A stretch of 64,000 nt of DNA, taken from Bacteroidota bacterium (GTDB lineage Bacteria > Bacteroidota > Bacteroidia > Chitinophagales > Chitinophagaceae). Shown in pieces: positions 18,124-27,560 of the stretch. The DNA is taken from the NCBI GenBank assembly GCA_018267965.1, contig JAFDXK010000003.1:248001-312000 (forward strand), in the 5' to 3' direction. The first letter of the stretch is position 1. Each line of letters starts with the position of its first letter. The notes below the pieces were generated by a model. That model was not told the DNA's origin. It saw only the letters and a list, made by a program, of their open reading frames with translations, and did not search any database. Position numbers and translations under genes: made by a program.

Positions 18124-19482
18124 TTACAATTCGCGAACAGCTTCTTTAAATTGCTTTCCCCTGTCTTCATAGTTTTTAAACAAATCAAAACTTGCACAAG
18201 CAGGCGATAACAAAACAGCATCTCCTTTTTCCGAAAAAGCGTAAGCAGCTTTAACAGCGTCTTTTGCAGAATTTGTATCAACGATAAGATCTACAACACC
18301 ATCAAATGCATCGTGTATAGGTTTGTTATCTATACCCATGCACACGATAGCTTTTACTTTTTCTTTAACCAAATCCATTATTTCATTGTAGTCATTCCCT
18401 TTGTCTTGTCCGCCAAGAATGAGCACAGTTGGCTGTTTCATACTTTCCAGGGCAAACCATACCGAATTGACATTTGTAGCCTTGCTATCATTAATGAAGT
18501 CAACACCGCGAACAGTAGCAACAAACTCAAGCCTATGTTCAAGGCCTTCGAAAGTGGCAAAGCTTTCACGTATTTTCTCCTTCCTGATGCCTGCGATACG
18601 AGCTGAAATTCCTGCTGCCATGCTGTTGTACTGGTTGTGCTTGCCTTTAATAGATAAATCGTGAATAGACATATTCAGTTCTTCGTCATTGAACTTAATA
18701 TGCATATTCTCGTCTTTGATAAATCCCCCTTGATTGGTTTGGTGTTGCTCGCTCATCGTAAAAAAAATTGTTTGTGAATGAATGGAATGGTTAGTTAAAT
18801 AAGTTGTAATTACCTCATCATCATGGTTGGTTATGAAGTAATCATTCTCTCTTTGGTTTTGTGTAATTCGGAATTTTGATGCTATATAATTTTCAAATTT
18901 GTAATCGTAACGGTCGAGATGGTCGGGCGTAATATTCAACAACACAGCTATATCCGGACGGAAATAATGAATATCATCCAATTGAAAGCTGCTGATTTCC
19001 ATCACATACCACTGGCATGGTTTTTCTGCAATCTGCTTCGCAAAGCTGTAGCCTATATTACCTACCAGCGCTGCATCATAACCCGCTTGCTTTAAAATAT
19101 GATATGTGAGTTTTGTAGTAGTGCTCTTTCCGTTGCTACCGGTAATAGCGATAATCCTACTATCCCCCGCATATCTATAACCAAACTCTATTTCACTGCA
19201 CACTTCAATACCTGCTCCACGTACTTTTTTCATCACTTCTACCTTCTCACTAATACCCGGGCTCTTTACTACACAATCTGCATTCAGGATATTTTCTAAA
19301 GTATGTGTACCCTCTTCAAAAGAAATATTAGCATTGGTGAGTTCGGCCTTGTAAGTATCTTTTAGTTTTCCACCGTCAGTAACAAAAACATCCCAGCCTT
19401 GCTGTTTGCCCAGCAAAGCAGCACCTACGCCGCTTTCTCCGGCGCCCAGAACCACCAATCGTTTTTGTTTACCGTTACTCAC
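18124..19482 (-). CDS. murD: UDP-N-acetylmuramoyl-L-alanine--D-glutamate ligase MurD
   Basis: Adds D-glutamate to UDP-MurNAc-L-Ala in the cytoplasm using ATP. Motifs: LVVLGAGESGVGAALL at the N-terminus, the ATP loop AITGSNGKSTTTKL near residue 113, NITPDHLDRYD in the central domain and NDSKATNVNSVWFAL plus LSPACASFDLFKNYEDRG in the C-terminal domain. The 452-aa length is normal. It shares one base with the end of mraY and is followed 20 bases later by ftsW. Confidence 0.97.
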   Translation of the reverse strand: MSNGKQKRLVVLGAGESGVGAALLGKQQGWDVFVTDGGKLKDTYKAELTNANISFEEGTHTLENILNADCVVKSPGISEKVEVMKKVRGAGIEVCSEIEFGYRYAGDSRIIAITGSNGKSTTTKLTYHILKQAGYDAALVGNIGYSFAKQIAEKPCQWYVMEISSFQLDDIHYFRPDIAVLLNITPDHLDRYDYKFENYIASKFRITQNQRENDYFITNHDDEVITTYLTNHSIHSQTIFFTMSEQHQTNQGGFIKDENMHIKFNDEELNMSIHDLSIKGKHNQYNSMAAGISARIAGIRKEKIRESFATFEGLEHRLEFVATVRGVDFINDSKATNVNSVWFALESMKQPTVLILGGQDKGNDYNEIMDLVKEKVKAIVCMGIDNKPIHDAFDGVVDLIVDTNSAKDAVKAAYAFSEKGDAVLLSPACASFDLFKNYEDRGKQFKEAVREL

Positions 19483-20753
19483 TATCTCATTTTTAAGGTT
19501 ACAATACTCAATACTGCCAATACGATTCCTACAATCCAGAACCTTGTTACTATTTTACTTTCGTGATATCCTAATTTTTGGTAATGGTGATGCAAAGGCG
19601 ACATGAGGAATATCCTGCGACCTTCACCATATTTCTTTTTGGTGCGTTTGAAATAAGCAACCTGTATCATCACTGACAATAACTCAACTAAGAAGATGCC
19701 ACAAATAATAGGTATCAATAACTCTTTACGGATGATGATAGCAAGAGAAGCTATGATACCACCTAATGCGAGACTACCTGTATCTCCCATAAATACTTGT
19801 GCAGGGTAAGCATTATACCATAAGAAGCCAATACACGCGCCGATAAATGCACCAATAAATATGGAGAGCTCTCCGAGATTAGGTATGTGCATGATATTCA
19901 AATACCCCGCAAATACATAGTTACCGGATACATACGCAAACACACCAAGACAAATACCTATTATTGCTGACACACCTGTTGCCAAACCATCAACACCATC
20001 TGTAATGTTTGCGCCATTTGATACGGCAGTTATGATAAAGATGACAAATAAGATATACAGAATGGGAGTCAATACTTTTACAGCGCCTTCGCCAAACCAT
20101 CCTGCAATTTTCGACAAGCTGAATTCGTGTGTTTTTACAAAAGGGATAGTTGTTGTTACACTTTTCACCGTAACATAGGTATGCGTATTGCCATTTTGGT
20201 CTTTACGCTCAAAAGGAGTTCCAACAACTTTTTCTGCAGCATTATGCACAATAGATTGTCCAGCTATCACTTCGCGTGATGTAACTACATGCTGATTATA
20301 ATACATGGTTACACCGACAATAATACCCAAGCCTACCTGCCCCATAATTTTAAACCTGCCGGCCAGACCTTCTTTATTCTTTTTAAATACTTTAATGTAA
20401 TCATCAATAAACCCGACCAAGCCCAGCCATACAGTTGACACCAGCATCAATATGATGTACACATTTTCAATTCTTGCAAACAACAATGTAGGTATGAGAA
20501 TAGCAGCAATAATGATGAGCCCGCCCATTGTTGGCGTACCTCTCTTCTGGTTTTCGCCCTGCAAGCCAAGGTCGCGTACAGTTTCGCCAATTTGCTTACG
20601 CTGTAAATACTTGATGAGGCCTTTACCCATCACAGTAGTGATAACTAATGATAGTATAATGGCCATTGCTGCGCGGAAAGTGATGTAATAAAACATCCCT
20701 GCACCAAACAGGCCAAAATGTTCTCTTAAGTATGTAAACAAATAGTACAGCAT
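19482..20753 (-). CDS. mraY: Phospho-N-acetylmuramoyl-pentapeptide-transferase MraY
   Basis: Integral membrane enzyme that moves phospho-MurNAc-pentapeptide onto undecaprenyl phosphate, giving lipid I. Catalytic segments are seen: [51 protein letters not shown] and [12 protein letters not shown]. At 423 aa it is about 60 residues longer than E. coli MraY. The extra sequence lies around residues 150-226 and includes a hydrophilic stretch ([16 protein letters not shown]). From memory, a similar length is usual for Bacteroidota. Sits 6 bases after murE and shares one base with murD. Confidence 0.96.
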   Translation of the reverse strand: MLYYLFTYLREHFGLFGAGMFYYITFRAAMAIILSLVITTVMGKGLIKYLQRKQIGETVRDLGLQGENQKRGTPTMGGLIIIAAILIPTLLFARIENVYIILMLVSTVWLGLVGFIDDYIKVFKKNKEGLAGRFKIMGQVGLGIIVGVTMYYNQHVVTSREVIAGQSIVHNAAEKVVGTPFERKDQNGNTHTYVTVKSVTTTIPFVKTHEFSLSKIAGWFGEGAVKVLTPILYILFVIFIITAVSNGANITDGVDGLATGVSAIIGICLGVFAYVSGNYVFAGYLNIMHIPNLGELSIFIGAFIGACIGFLWYNAYPAQVFMGDTGSLALGGIIASLAIIIRKELLIPIICGIFLVELLSVMIQVAYFKRTKKKYGEGRRIFLMSPLHHHYQKLGYHESKIVTRFWIVGIVLAVLSIVTLKMR

Positions 20754-20759
20754 GTACTG

Positions 20760-22226
20760 TTATTTATTTAATAGTTCGAATGATTGTTTTAATACTTCCC
20801 TGTCGTCAAAAGGATATTTTACCCCTTTGATCTCCTGGTATGTTTCATGTCCTTTGCCTGCCACCAATACTATATCATCTGATTGTGCCAAAGCACACGC
20901 AGTTTTAATTGCTTCTTTCCTATCCGTTATTCTTAACACTTTCTTTTTATGAGCAAACGATAATCCCGTTTCCATATCATTTAATATCGTTTCAGGGTCT
21001 TCGCTACGCGGATTATCTGCTGTGAGTATTGCCCTGTCGCTGTGTTCGCAGGCAACCTCTGCCATAATCGGGCGCTTTGCTTTATCCCTATCACCTCCGC
21101 AGCCTACAACAGTTATAACTTGCTGTCCTTTGCTGCGCATTTGATTAATGGTTGCTAATACATTTATCAATGCATCCGGTGTGTGTGCATAATCCACTAT
21201 TCCCAGAACATTGTCGTTTGCAGAGAAATATGTTTCAAACCTGCCGGGAGCGCCATGCAAATCACTTAACACAGAAAGCACCTGTGTCTTGTCTTCATTC
21301 AGCAGAACAGCGATACCGTATACCGTTAACAAGTTGTAAGCATTAAATGTGCCTATCATCCTGAAATGTGCCTCTACATTATCAATGTTCATATAAAGAC
21401 CTGAAAGACTATTTTCCAGTACTTTACCTTTGAACGTAGCAGGCATACGTAAGCTGTAGGTATTTTTTGATGCTTTTGTATTCTGCATCATCACCATACC
21501 ACGTTTGTCATCTGCATTCACTAATGCAAAAGCATCTGCAGGCAAATCGTCGAAAAATTTCTTCTTAACACTTATATACTCATCAAATGTTTTGTGATAA
21601 TCCAGATGGTCGTGAGTAATATTCGTAAATGCTCCACCAGCGAAACGGATACCGGCTATGCGGTGCTGATGTATCGCGTGTGAACTTACTTCCATAAAGA
21701 CATGACTACACCCTGCCTCTGCCATCTTTGACAATAAGGATTGTACTGCAATAGCATCAGGTGTTGTATGCGTAGCAACTTCTATTTTATCGTGAATGTG
21801 ATTTTGAACAGTAGATATCAGGCCACATTTATAACCCAACTTCTCGAATAACTGATACAGTAGCGTTGCTGTTGTTGTCTTACCGTTTGTACCAGTAACG
21901 CCTACCACCTTCATTTGTGCAGACGGCGAACCATAAAATGCATCTGCCAGCAAACCAACCACCTCAAGGCTGTTTTTCACCTGCACATAAGCGATACCAT
22001 CTTTCAACTCTGAAGGCAATGTCTCACAAACCACTGCTACGGCTCCTGATTCGATAGCCTTAGCAATAAATTCATGTCCGTCAACTGCTGTACCACGAGT
22101 AGCGATAAATACACTACCTGTAGTAACCTTTCGTGAGTCGATACACAAGCCCGATATTTCGATGGTTGCATTGCCCTTTATTTGTAAGGGGGTAATAACA
22201 GCCAGTATGTCCTTTAACAGTATCAA
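20760..22226 (-). CDS. murE: UDP-N-acetylmuramoyl-L-alanyl-D-glutamate--2,6-diaminopimelate ligase MurE
   Basis: Adds the third stem-peptide residue in the cytoplasm using ATP. The ATP loop is GVTGTNGKTTTATLL near residue 110, and the central domain has NITHDHLDYHKTFDEY. The C-terminal motif DNPRSEDP, with DNPR, is the family's marker for meso-diaminopimelate as substrate rather than lysine, so the wall is predicted to be DAP type. Length 488 aa. Overlaps the end of ftsI by 4 bases and precedes mraY by 6. Confidence 0.96.
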   Translation of the reverse strand: MILLKDILAVITPLQIKGNATIEISGLCIDSRKVTTGSVFIATRGTAVDGHEFIAKAIESGAVAVVCETLPSELKDGIAYVQVKNSLEVVGLLADAFYGSPSAQMKVVGVTGTNGKTTTATLLYQLFEKLGYKCGLISTVQNHIHDKIEVATHTTPDAIAVQSLLSKMAEAGCSHVFMEVSSHAIHQHRIAGIRFAGGAFTNITHDHLDYHKTFDEYISVKKKFFDDLPADAFALVNADDKRGMVMMQNTKASKNTYSLRMPATFKGKVLENSLSGLYMNIDNVEAHFRMIGTFNAYNLLTVYGIAVLLNEDKTQVLSVLSDLHGAPGRFETYFSANDNVLGIVDYAHTPDALINVLATINQMRSKGQQVITVVGCGGDRDKAKRPIMAEVACEHSDRAILTADNPRSEDPETILNDMETGLSFAHKKKVLRITDRKEAIKTACALAQSDDIVLVAGKGHETYQEIKGVKYPFDDREVLKQSFELLNK

Positions 22227-24316
22227 CTTAATTGCAGCAGTATTGATTGTCCTTTGAAAATTTTTGTTCCCGGTGCTACAGATTGCATTTGCACTTTACC
22301 TCTTCCCCTAACTGTCACTTTCATTCCTTCTTTTTCAAGCATATACACAGCATCTTTCAACCCCAGGCCGCTTACATCAGGTACAATACCAGCGTATATA
22401 GCAGCAGGTTTCAGCATTATGTTTTTACTTGAATCAGCATTTAATTTCATCAATTGATTACCTGCACCTACTTCTACGTTCTTATGCAGCTTACGGAATA
22501 ACAAATCGTAGCTTTTAGCTGATGCGATTTGCGCAGGGATACCATAATTTTTATTTACGCGAGCCAGACTATCCAAAGGCCCATCCCATCCTTTAGATTC
22601 TGAGAATACTTTATCTGCTATCATTCTGAAAACAGGCGCAGCAATTGTACCACCATAGTATGCACTTGAATGGGGCTTGGTACGTACCACCACAGCAATA
22701 GTGTATTTAGGTTTATCTGTGGGGAAATAACCAACAAATGAACCCTGGTAAACCCCATCTGTATATTTTATTCCTTTATCTGCCACCTGTGCAGTGCCTG
22801 TTTTACCTGCTATTCCATAAAAAGGACTTTTGATGTGCTTAGCCGTACCTGTAAGCACGACCTCTTTCATACAAGTTTGTAATTGGTTTATAACAGAAGT
22901 ATCGCCTACCGATTCTACAACAGCTTTGGGCTCTATTTTTTTAATTGTCTTGCCATATTCACGAATTTCGCTTACCAAATATGGGCGCATCATCCTGCCA
23001 CCATTTGCTACTGCATTGTATACCATGCATGTATGCAGCGGAGTAATCTGGATTTCATATCCGTAAGCCATCCATGGTAATGAAGTAGCACTCCAACTTG
23101 TATTCTTAGGGCTCTTAACTACCGGTGGGCGTTCACCTGACAGGTCTATATGTGTCCTATCATTTAGATGAAGAGCATACAGATGGTCAACGTATTTTTG
23201 AGGGTTGCTGCTATAATACTGGTACGCCAGTTTTGCCATACCCACATTAGATGAATGCGCGAATGCATCCCTGATACTCAGAACACCCAATCCTGCGTGA
23301 GAATCGTGCAATGTGCGGCCATTAATATTCCACACACCACCCTGACAATCTACTTTACTATTAACGTTTACATACTTGTCATTGAACAAAGACAATAAAG
23401 TAACCAGCTTGAAGGTAGAACCCGGCTCAGTTGGCATCATGGCATAATTCAAATCTTCCCAATAACTGCCATCTTTCTGACGTCCGAGATTAACTAACGC
23501 TTTTATCTTTCCCGTCTGCACTTCCATCACTATACATGTACCATACAAACATTCGTATTGCTGCAATACGCTCATCAAAGCATGCTCAGCCACATCTTGT
23601 ATACTAATGTCTAATGTAGTTACAACATCTTTACCGTTTTGTGCATCTACCTCAGAACCTTCAACCGGCATCCAAACACCACCTGTTTCTTTTTGCTCTA
23701 CACGGCTGCCCGCATCTCCTATCAGTACACTATCATACGTTCTTTCAAGACCAATGATCTGGCTGTTTTCACGCCACAGGCCAATGGTACGATACGCCAG
23801 CATACCGTAAGGATTGATACGCTTGATTTTAGGGTCTTCTATAAAACCACCAACGCGTTTGCCTTTACTGAATATCGGGAAGCTGCGTAAAGCCTGATAT
23901 TGGTAGTATGGCAAGTTTTTCTTCAGTAGCCAATACCTTGATTTCTCATTATACGCGAGCGTCAATGCCTTTTTGTATTGTGCGGCACTTGCATCAGCAA
24001 ACAATCCGCTCATACATTCAGCCAATGTATCTACATAACGGTTAAACGTATCCGGTTTGATAACAGAGAAATCAATATGCACATCAAACTGCGGGATGGT
24101 AGAGCATAACAACTGGCCTTGTTCAGTATATATATTACCACGCTCTGCAGGAAGGATAGTAGTACGAGTATGCATGTCTTTTGCCAAACTGCGTAACTCA
24201 GGACCTTCCTTAATTTGTATCATGGCAGCTTTCAGTATAATAGCAATAGCCAGCAGGCATATACCGCTGAAAGCGATATACACACGAAACCGGATATCTT
24301 TTTTTACTGTTGCCAT
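22223..24316 (-). CDS. ftsI: Septal transpeptidase FtsI (class B penicillin-binding protein) with C-terminal PASTA domain
   Basis: Cross-links new septal peptidoglycan in the periplasm, working with FtsW. One N-terminal membrane segment (about residues 12-33) is followed by the dimerisation domain (AERGNIYTEQGQLL). The transpeptidase domain has all three active-site motifs: S300-TF-K303, S355-S-N357 and K505-TGT. A single PASTA-like domain (about residues 635-697, IVPDVSGLGLKDAVYMLE) closes the protein; E. coli FtsI lacks this. Length 697 aa. Adjoins ftsL with no gap and overlaps murE by 4 bases. Confidence 0.96.
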   Translation of the reverse strand: MATVKKDIRFRVYIAFSGICLLAIAIILKAAMIQIKEGPELRSLAKDMHTRTTILPAERGNIYTEQGQLLCSTIPQFDVHIDFSVIKPDTFNRYVDTLAECMSGLFADASAAQYKKALTLAYNEKSRYWLLKKNLPYYQYQALRSFPIFSKGKRVGGFIEDPKIKRINPYGMLAYRTIGLWRENSQIIGLERTYDSVLIGDAGSRVEQKETGGVWMPVEGSEVDAQNGKDVVTTLDISIQDVAEHALMSVLQQYECLYGTCIVMEVQTGKIKALVNLGRQKDGSYWEDLNYAMMPTEPGSTFKLVTLLSLFNDKYVNVNSKVDCQGGVWNINGRTLHDSHAGLGVLSIRDAFAHSSNVGMAKLAYQYYSSNPQKYVDHLYALHLNDRTHIDLSGERPPVVKSPKNTSWSATSLPWMAYGYEIQITPLHTCMVYNAVANGGRMMRPYLVSEIREYGKTIKKIEPKAVVESVGDTSVINQLQTCMKEVVLTGTAKHIKSPFYGIAGKTGTAQVADKGIKYTDGVYQGSFVGYFPTDKPKYTIAVVVRTKPHSSAYYGGTIAAPVFRMIADKVFSESKGWDGPLDSLARVNKNYGIPAQIASAKSYDLLFRKLHKNVEVGAGNQLMKLNADSSKNIMLKPAAIYAGIVPDVSGLGLKDAVYMLEKEGMKVTVRGRGKVQMQSVAPGTKIFKGQSILLQLS

Positions 24317-24697
24317 TTATTGCTTTGTTATATCAGTTGAATCGACCTCTATTGTATATGCCGGTAATTGCATAGGTCGCAGCCCAAGCACCGATGCTTT
24401 TTTTATCACTTCACCTTCCATTCTTGCACTCATCAATTGTGATTTAATGTCCATATATTTCCAGCGCAGCTCTTTTAATATTTTATTTTCCTTATTCAAT
24501 TCACGCTGCATATCCACAGCATTTTGCGTATTGTTGATGTACAACACACAGAGCAATGCAACAAATGCAAGGAAAGGAATGTTATTGACGATAGCTTTAT
24601 AAGACACCTTCTCTATGAGCGTCTTCCAGTCGCTTCTTACTCTTTCGGCAGGGGTGGCTTGCTCCTGCTCTATTACCGTGTTGGTAGTTTTGCTCAT
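24317..24697 (-). CDS. ftsL: FtsL-like cell division protein
   Basis: A small bitopic protein of 126 aa. One hydrophobic segment (about residues 35-54, IPFLAFVALLCVLYIN) is followed by a coiled-coil-like stretch (NKENKILKELRWKYMDIKSQ) and a short periplasmic end. FtsL proteins are poorly conserved, so the call rests on size, topology and position between rsmH and ftsI. In the divisome FtsL forms a trimer with FtsQ and FtsB and activates FtsWI. Overlaps rsmH by 4 bases and adjoins ftsI directly. Confidence 0.85.
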   Translation of the reverse strand: MSKTTNTVIEQEQATPAERVRSDWKTLIEKVSYKAIVNNIPFLAFVALLCVLYINNTQNAVDMQRELNKENKILKELRWKYMDIKSQLMSARMEGEVIKKASVLGLRPMQLPAYTIEVDSTDITKQ

Positions 24698-25608
24698 CCT
24701 AACTTCTCTGCTATACGCAACCGTGCACTACGTGCCCGGGAATTGTTTTTTACTTCTTCTTCCGTTGGCTCTATCGCCTTCGTGTTTACCAACCTCATGG
24801 TGGGCTTTGTTTCACTTCTTCCAAATACATCTACTACCTCATCCTCCCATGTACCTTTTTTCATAAACTGCTTCACTATCCTGTCTTCCAATGAGTGAAA
24901 GGTGATAACACTCAACCTGCCACCAGGCTTCAGGCTTTTTTCTGCCTGCACTAAAAAATCTTTCAAAGCACCCATCTCATCATTAACTTCTATCCTCAGC
25001 GCCTGAAAGAGTTGCGCGAGATAACGATTGGGATTGCCCTTCATTACCGGCGCTATCATTGCTTTCAAAGAATCTATACTATTTAAAGTTGCTTTCGTTC
25101 TATTGGTAACAATATGCTTTGCCAATTGCTTCGAGTTCCTCACTTCACCATATTGCTCAAACAACTTGTGCAACTCTGCCTCTTTATAGGTCATCAACAC
25201 ATTGGCTGCAGTGTTTTCCATTCGCTTGTCCATTCTCATATCCAGCGGCCCGTCAAAACGAATAGAGAACCCTCTTTCTGCTGTATCAAATTGGTAAGAA
25301 CTAACTCCCAAATCAGCCAGTACACCATCTACAGCAGCATATCCGTGCAACCTCAGAAACTTATTGATGTACCTGAAATTTTCTGTAACAGGTATCAATC
25401 TTTCATCATCAGGTTTGTTGCGCCATGCATCAGCATCGTGATCAAAAGCAATCAGTTTTCCGTTTTCACCTAATCGTTTCAATATCTCCCTGCTGTGCCC
25501 GCCGCCTCCAAATGTTGCATCTACATACACACCATCCGGTTTCACATCCAATCCATCTACCGCTTCCTTTAAAAGAACTGTTGTGTGGTAAAACTGCTGT
25601 TCGCTCAT
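24694..25608 (-). CDS. rsmH: 16S rRNA (cytosine(1402)-N(4))-methyltransferase RsmH
   Basis: SAM-dependent methylation of N4 of C1402 in 16S rRNA. The N-terminal HTTVLLKEAVDGL and the SAM-binding VDATFGGGGHSREIL with FDHDADA are characteristic, as are ADLGVSSYQFD, RGFSIRFDGPLDMRMD, NRYLAQLFQALRIEVN and FHSLEDRIVKQFM. The 304-aa length is normal. It is the second gene of the dcw cluster, 2 bases after mraZ and overlapping ftsL by 4. Confidence 0.97.
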   Translation of the reverse strand: MSEQQFYHTTVLLKEAVDGLDVKPDGVYVDATFGGGGHSREILKRLGENGKLIAFDHDADAWRNKPDDERLIPVTENFRYINKFLRLHGYAAVDGVLADLGVSSYQFDTAERGFSIRFDGPLDMRMDKRMENTAANVLMTYKEAELHKLFEQYGEVRNSKQLAKHIVTNRTKATLNSIDSLKAMIAPVMKGNPNRYLAQLFQALRIEVNDEMGALKDFLVQAEKSLKPGGRLSVITFHSLEDRIVKQFMKKGTWEDEVVDVFGRSETKPTMRLVNTKAIEPTEEEVKNNSRARSARLRIAEKLG

Positions 25609-25610
25609 CT

Positions 25611-26081
25611 TTACAGATTTTCGAACGGATTCGTAAAACCACTTCCTGCAACTTCTGCTGCCAGGTCGCTATAACCTGCAGCATGTTGTTGTATGTAATT
25701 GTGATAAGTATCCTTATCCCATAATTCAATTTTGTTTCCTTGTGCGGAGAAAATCATATCCTTCTTGATGGAAGCATATTCCATCAGGCTCTTTGGCAGT
25801 AATACCCTACCAGCGCTGTCAACATCTACACGAGTGGCACCGTTCATAAAAAGCCTCTTGAATTCCCTAACTTTAGGATTAAAATCATTCAACTTGTTGA
25901 CCTTTTCAGCCCAAACACTCCAACTTTCTAAAGTGAATACAGTGAGACAGTTCTCAAACCCCCTGTTAATAACGAAGCTATCAGCATTGCCTTCAGGCAA
26001 TTGCTTGCGGAATGCTGAAGGAAGCAAAAAGCGTCCTTTGGCATCAATCGCTACTTCATATTCTCCTAAAAGGCTTGTCAT
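25611..26081 (-). CDS. mraZ: Transcriptional regulator MraZ
   Basis: DNA-binding AbrB/SpoVT-like protein that controls its own dcw operon in other bacteria. The ATG at 26081 (156 aa) gives the family N-terminus LLGEYEVAIDAKGRFLLPSAFR; an in-frame ATG 45 bases upstream would add an atypical leader. A second SpoVT-like repeat follows (TRVDVDSAGRVLLPKSLMEYA). First gene of the leftward cluster. Just one GTGGG-type element lies upstream (minus strand, 26112-26116), not the triple repeat known from E. coli and mycoplasmas, so its operator may differ here. Confidence 0.95.
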   Translation of the reverse strand: MTSLLGEYEVAIDAKGRFLLPSAFRKQLPEGNADSFVINRGFENCLTVFTLESWSVWAEKVNKLNDFNPKVREFKRLFMNGATRVDVDSAGRVLLPKSLMEYASIKKDMIFSAQGNKIELWDKDTYHNYIQQHAAGYSDLAAEVAGSGFTNPFENL

Positions 26082-26187
26082 TACTGGAAAATCGGGTGAT
26101 TTGCTGATATTCCCACAAAATAACACAATTTACCACTACCATACATAATTTAGAGAGAACATATTTTTCCACAGATATATGATTGTC

Positions 26188-26214
26188 TGAAAAGCTTTGC
26201 TGTAAAGCTTTTCA
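26188..26214. repeat. 11-bp inverted repeat in the mraZ-bamD spacer
   Basis: TGAAAAGCTTT at 26188-26198 and AAAGCTTTTCA at 26204-26214 form a perfect stem with a GCTGT loop. It lies far from either upstream gene end, so it is not an ordinary terminator. It could be an operator or a hairpin in a long mraZ leader. Confidence 0.7.
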
Positions 26215-26351
26215 AGGCATTTTAACTACCTCTGCGACAATAACCCTGTTGAAATCATGTGAATTACGGTGGATAACCTGTGCAGATGTGAAATAACCCC
26301 CGATTTAACAGAGTTTTACAGGCGTTATTCTTTAAACATTCTTAGTTTCAT

Positions 26352-26359
26352 TATTTTTG
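26352..26359 (+). promoter_or_regulatory. Putative -7 element of the bamD operon
   Basis: TATTTTTG fits TAnnTTTG exactly and ends 8 bases before the chosen bamD ATG at 26368, implying a leader of only about 5 bases. No TTG stands 17-23 bases upstream, so the -33 element is weak or absent. Confidence 0.35.
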
Positions 26360-26367
26360 CGGACTTT

Positions 26368-27183
26368 ATGCTTGCCAATCTTAGAAACTTCTTGTTCATA
26401 TTGACTTTCGGAGTGCTTCTCGTATCCTGTACAGGTTATGAAAAAGCCATGAGAAGCAAGGATGTGAACTACAAATTAGCCAAAGCCAATGCTTTTTATG
26501 ACAAAAAACAATGGTTGCACGCTAACTCCTTATACGAGACATTATTACCTGTAATGCGCCACACGCGCAACTATGAGCCGGTTTTATACAGATATGCATA
26601 CTCATTTTACAATCTGAAAGACTACCTGTCTGCATCTTACCATTTCAAAAATTTTGTAGAAGAGTTTCCAAATAATAAAGAGTCTGAAGAAATGGAGTAT
26701 TTGTATGGTTATTGCCTATATAAGCTCTCGCCAAAATCGTCTTTAGACCAATCGAATACAGAAAGGGCTATGGAAGCCTTGCAATCTTTCATTAATACCC
26801 ACCCTGATTCTAAATATGCCGTAGACGCTAATAAATATATAGATGAAAGCCGCCTGAAGCTGGAAACAAAAGAAGCCGATGCAGCTAAATTATATTACAA
26901 CATAGGTCAATATAAATCTGCTACTATATATTACAGGCAGGTAATGAGAGAGTACCCGGAATCTACAAATAGCGATTTTTATCAGTATATGATAGTGAAG
27001 TCGTGGTATAAACTGGCTATGGCAAGCTACAAAGAGAAGCAGGAAGAGCGTTTTGCCAATGCTTTAAGCGCTTATCAGGAACTTGTTGACGGTTATCCAA
27101 AATCTAAGTATCTTCGCGACGCGGAAAAATATTATACTTTATCCGACAAAAGCATTAAAAAATTAAGAAATGAGCACAAATAA
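26368..27183 (+). CDS. bamD: Outer membrane assembly lipoprotein BamD
   Basis: Lipoprotein of the BAM complex that supports BamA in folding outer-membrane barrels. The ATG at 26368 (271 aa) gives a lipoprotein signal with lipobox LVSC21; in-frame ATGs further upstream would destroy it. The body is a series of TPR-like helices (ALFYDKKQWLHANSLYE-type repeats, FPNNKESEEMEYLYGYCLYK, HPDSKYAVDANKYIDE, YPKSKYLRDAEKYY), as in the YfiO family. The omega subunit gene begins inside its last 14 bases, so the two are translationally coupled. Confidence 0.92.
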   Translation: MLANLRNFLFILTFGVLLVSCTGYEKAMRSKDVNYKLAKANAFYDKKQWLHANSLYETLLPVMRHTRNYEPVLYRYAYSFYNLKDYLSASYHFKNFVEEFPNNKESEEMEYLYGYCLYKLSPKSSLDQSNTERAMEALQSFINTHPDSKYAVDANKYIDESRLKLETKEADAAKLYYNIGQYKSATIYYRQVMREYPESTNSDFYQYMIVKSWYKLAMASYKEKQEERFANALSAYQELVDGYPKSKYLRDAEKYYTLSDKSIKKLRNEHK

Positions 27184-27490
27184 AAGAGCAATGGCGGCTG
27201 TTAACCCTTTGGTTGAGACGCGTGATGTTATTGCAATTAAAAATAAAACAGGTAACCTGTACGAATCAATTGTGGTGATGTCAAGGCGTGCTAATCAAAT
27301 AGCAGTTACTATGAAAGAAGAACTTCACAAGAAATTGGATGAGTTCTCAAGCCATGCCGATACACTAGAAGAAATTCATGAGAATAAAGAGCAAATAGAA
27401 ATTTCAAAGATCTACGAACGTATGGCTAATCCATCGTTGCAAGCTGCTACAGAGTTCTTTGATGATAAAATCTATTATCGTAAAAAATAA
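27170..27490 (+). CDS. rpoZ: DNA-directed RNA polymerase omega subunit (Rpb6 type)
   Basis: Small core-assembly subunit of RNA polymerase, 106 aa. It is of the Rpb6-like type seen in Bacteroidota rather than the short E. coli form: the conserved part is NPLVETRDVIAIKNKTGNLYESIVVMSRRANQIA, followed by an acidic helical tail. The start lies 14 bases before the bamD stop codon in another frame. The bamD-omega pairing is common in this phylum as I recall. A hairpin terminator follows. Confidence 0.85.
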   Translation: MSTNKRAMAAVNPLVETRDVIAIKNKTGNLYESIVVMSRRANQIAVTMKEELHKKLDEFSSHADTLEEIHENKEQIEISKIYERMANPSLQAATEFFDDKIYYRKK

Positions 27491-27516
27491 TTCCGGGTTT
27501 ATAACCGAAATATATT

Positions 27517-27545
27517 AAGCCGGCCCTTAACAGGTACGGCTTTTT
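27517..27545 (+). terminator. Terminator after the omega subunit gene
   Basis: AAGCCG (27517-27522) pairs with CGGCTT (27537-27542), with further partial pairing inside the loop, and five T follow at 27541-27545. It is weaker than the other hairpins of the window but well placed. Confidence 0.6.
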
Positions 27546-27560
27546 AATTTTTCAAAACTG

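Larger units (their letters stand above)
26082..26367. other. Divergent spacer between mraZ and bamD
   Basis: A 286-base spacer between leftward and rightward transcription units, with no ORF of its own. It holds an 11-bp inverted repeat (26188-26214), a sequence matching the DnaA-box consensus TTWTNCACA (TTTTCCACA, 26165-26173) and a one-mismatch copy on the other strand (GGTGGATAA, 26268-26276), plus the -7 element of bamD. It must also carry the dcw promoter, which I cannot place with confidence. Confidence 0.5.

Noticed and set aside
26082-26150. Canonical triple MraZ box upstream of mraZ
   Set aside because: Only one GTGGG-type element is seen on the minus strand; the regularly spaced three copies are missing.
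26082-26367. Replication origin (oriC)
   Set aside because: Two DnaA-like 9-mers, one imperfect, and no dnaA, gidA or similar neighbour; kept only as part of a low-certainty observation.
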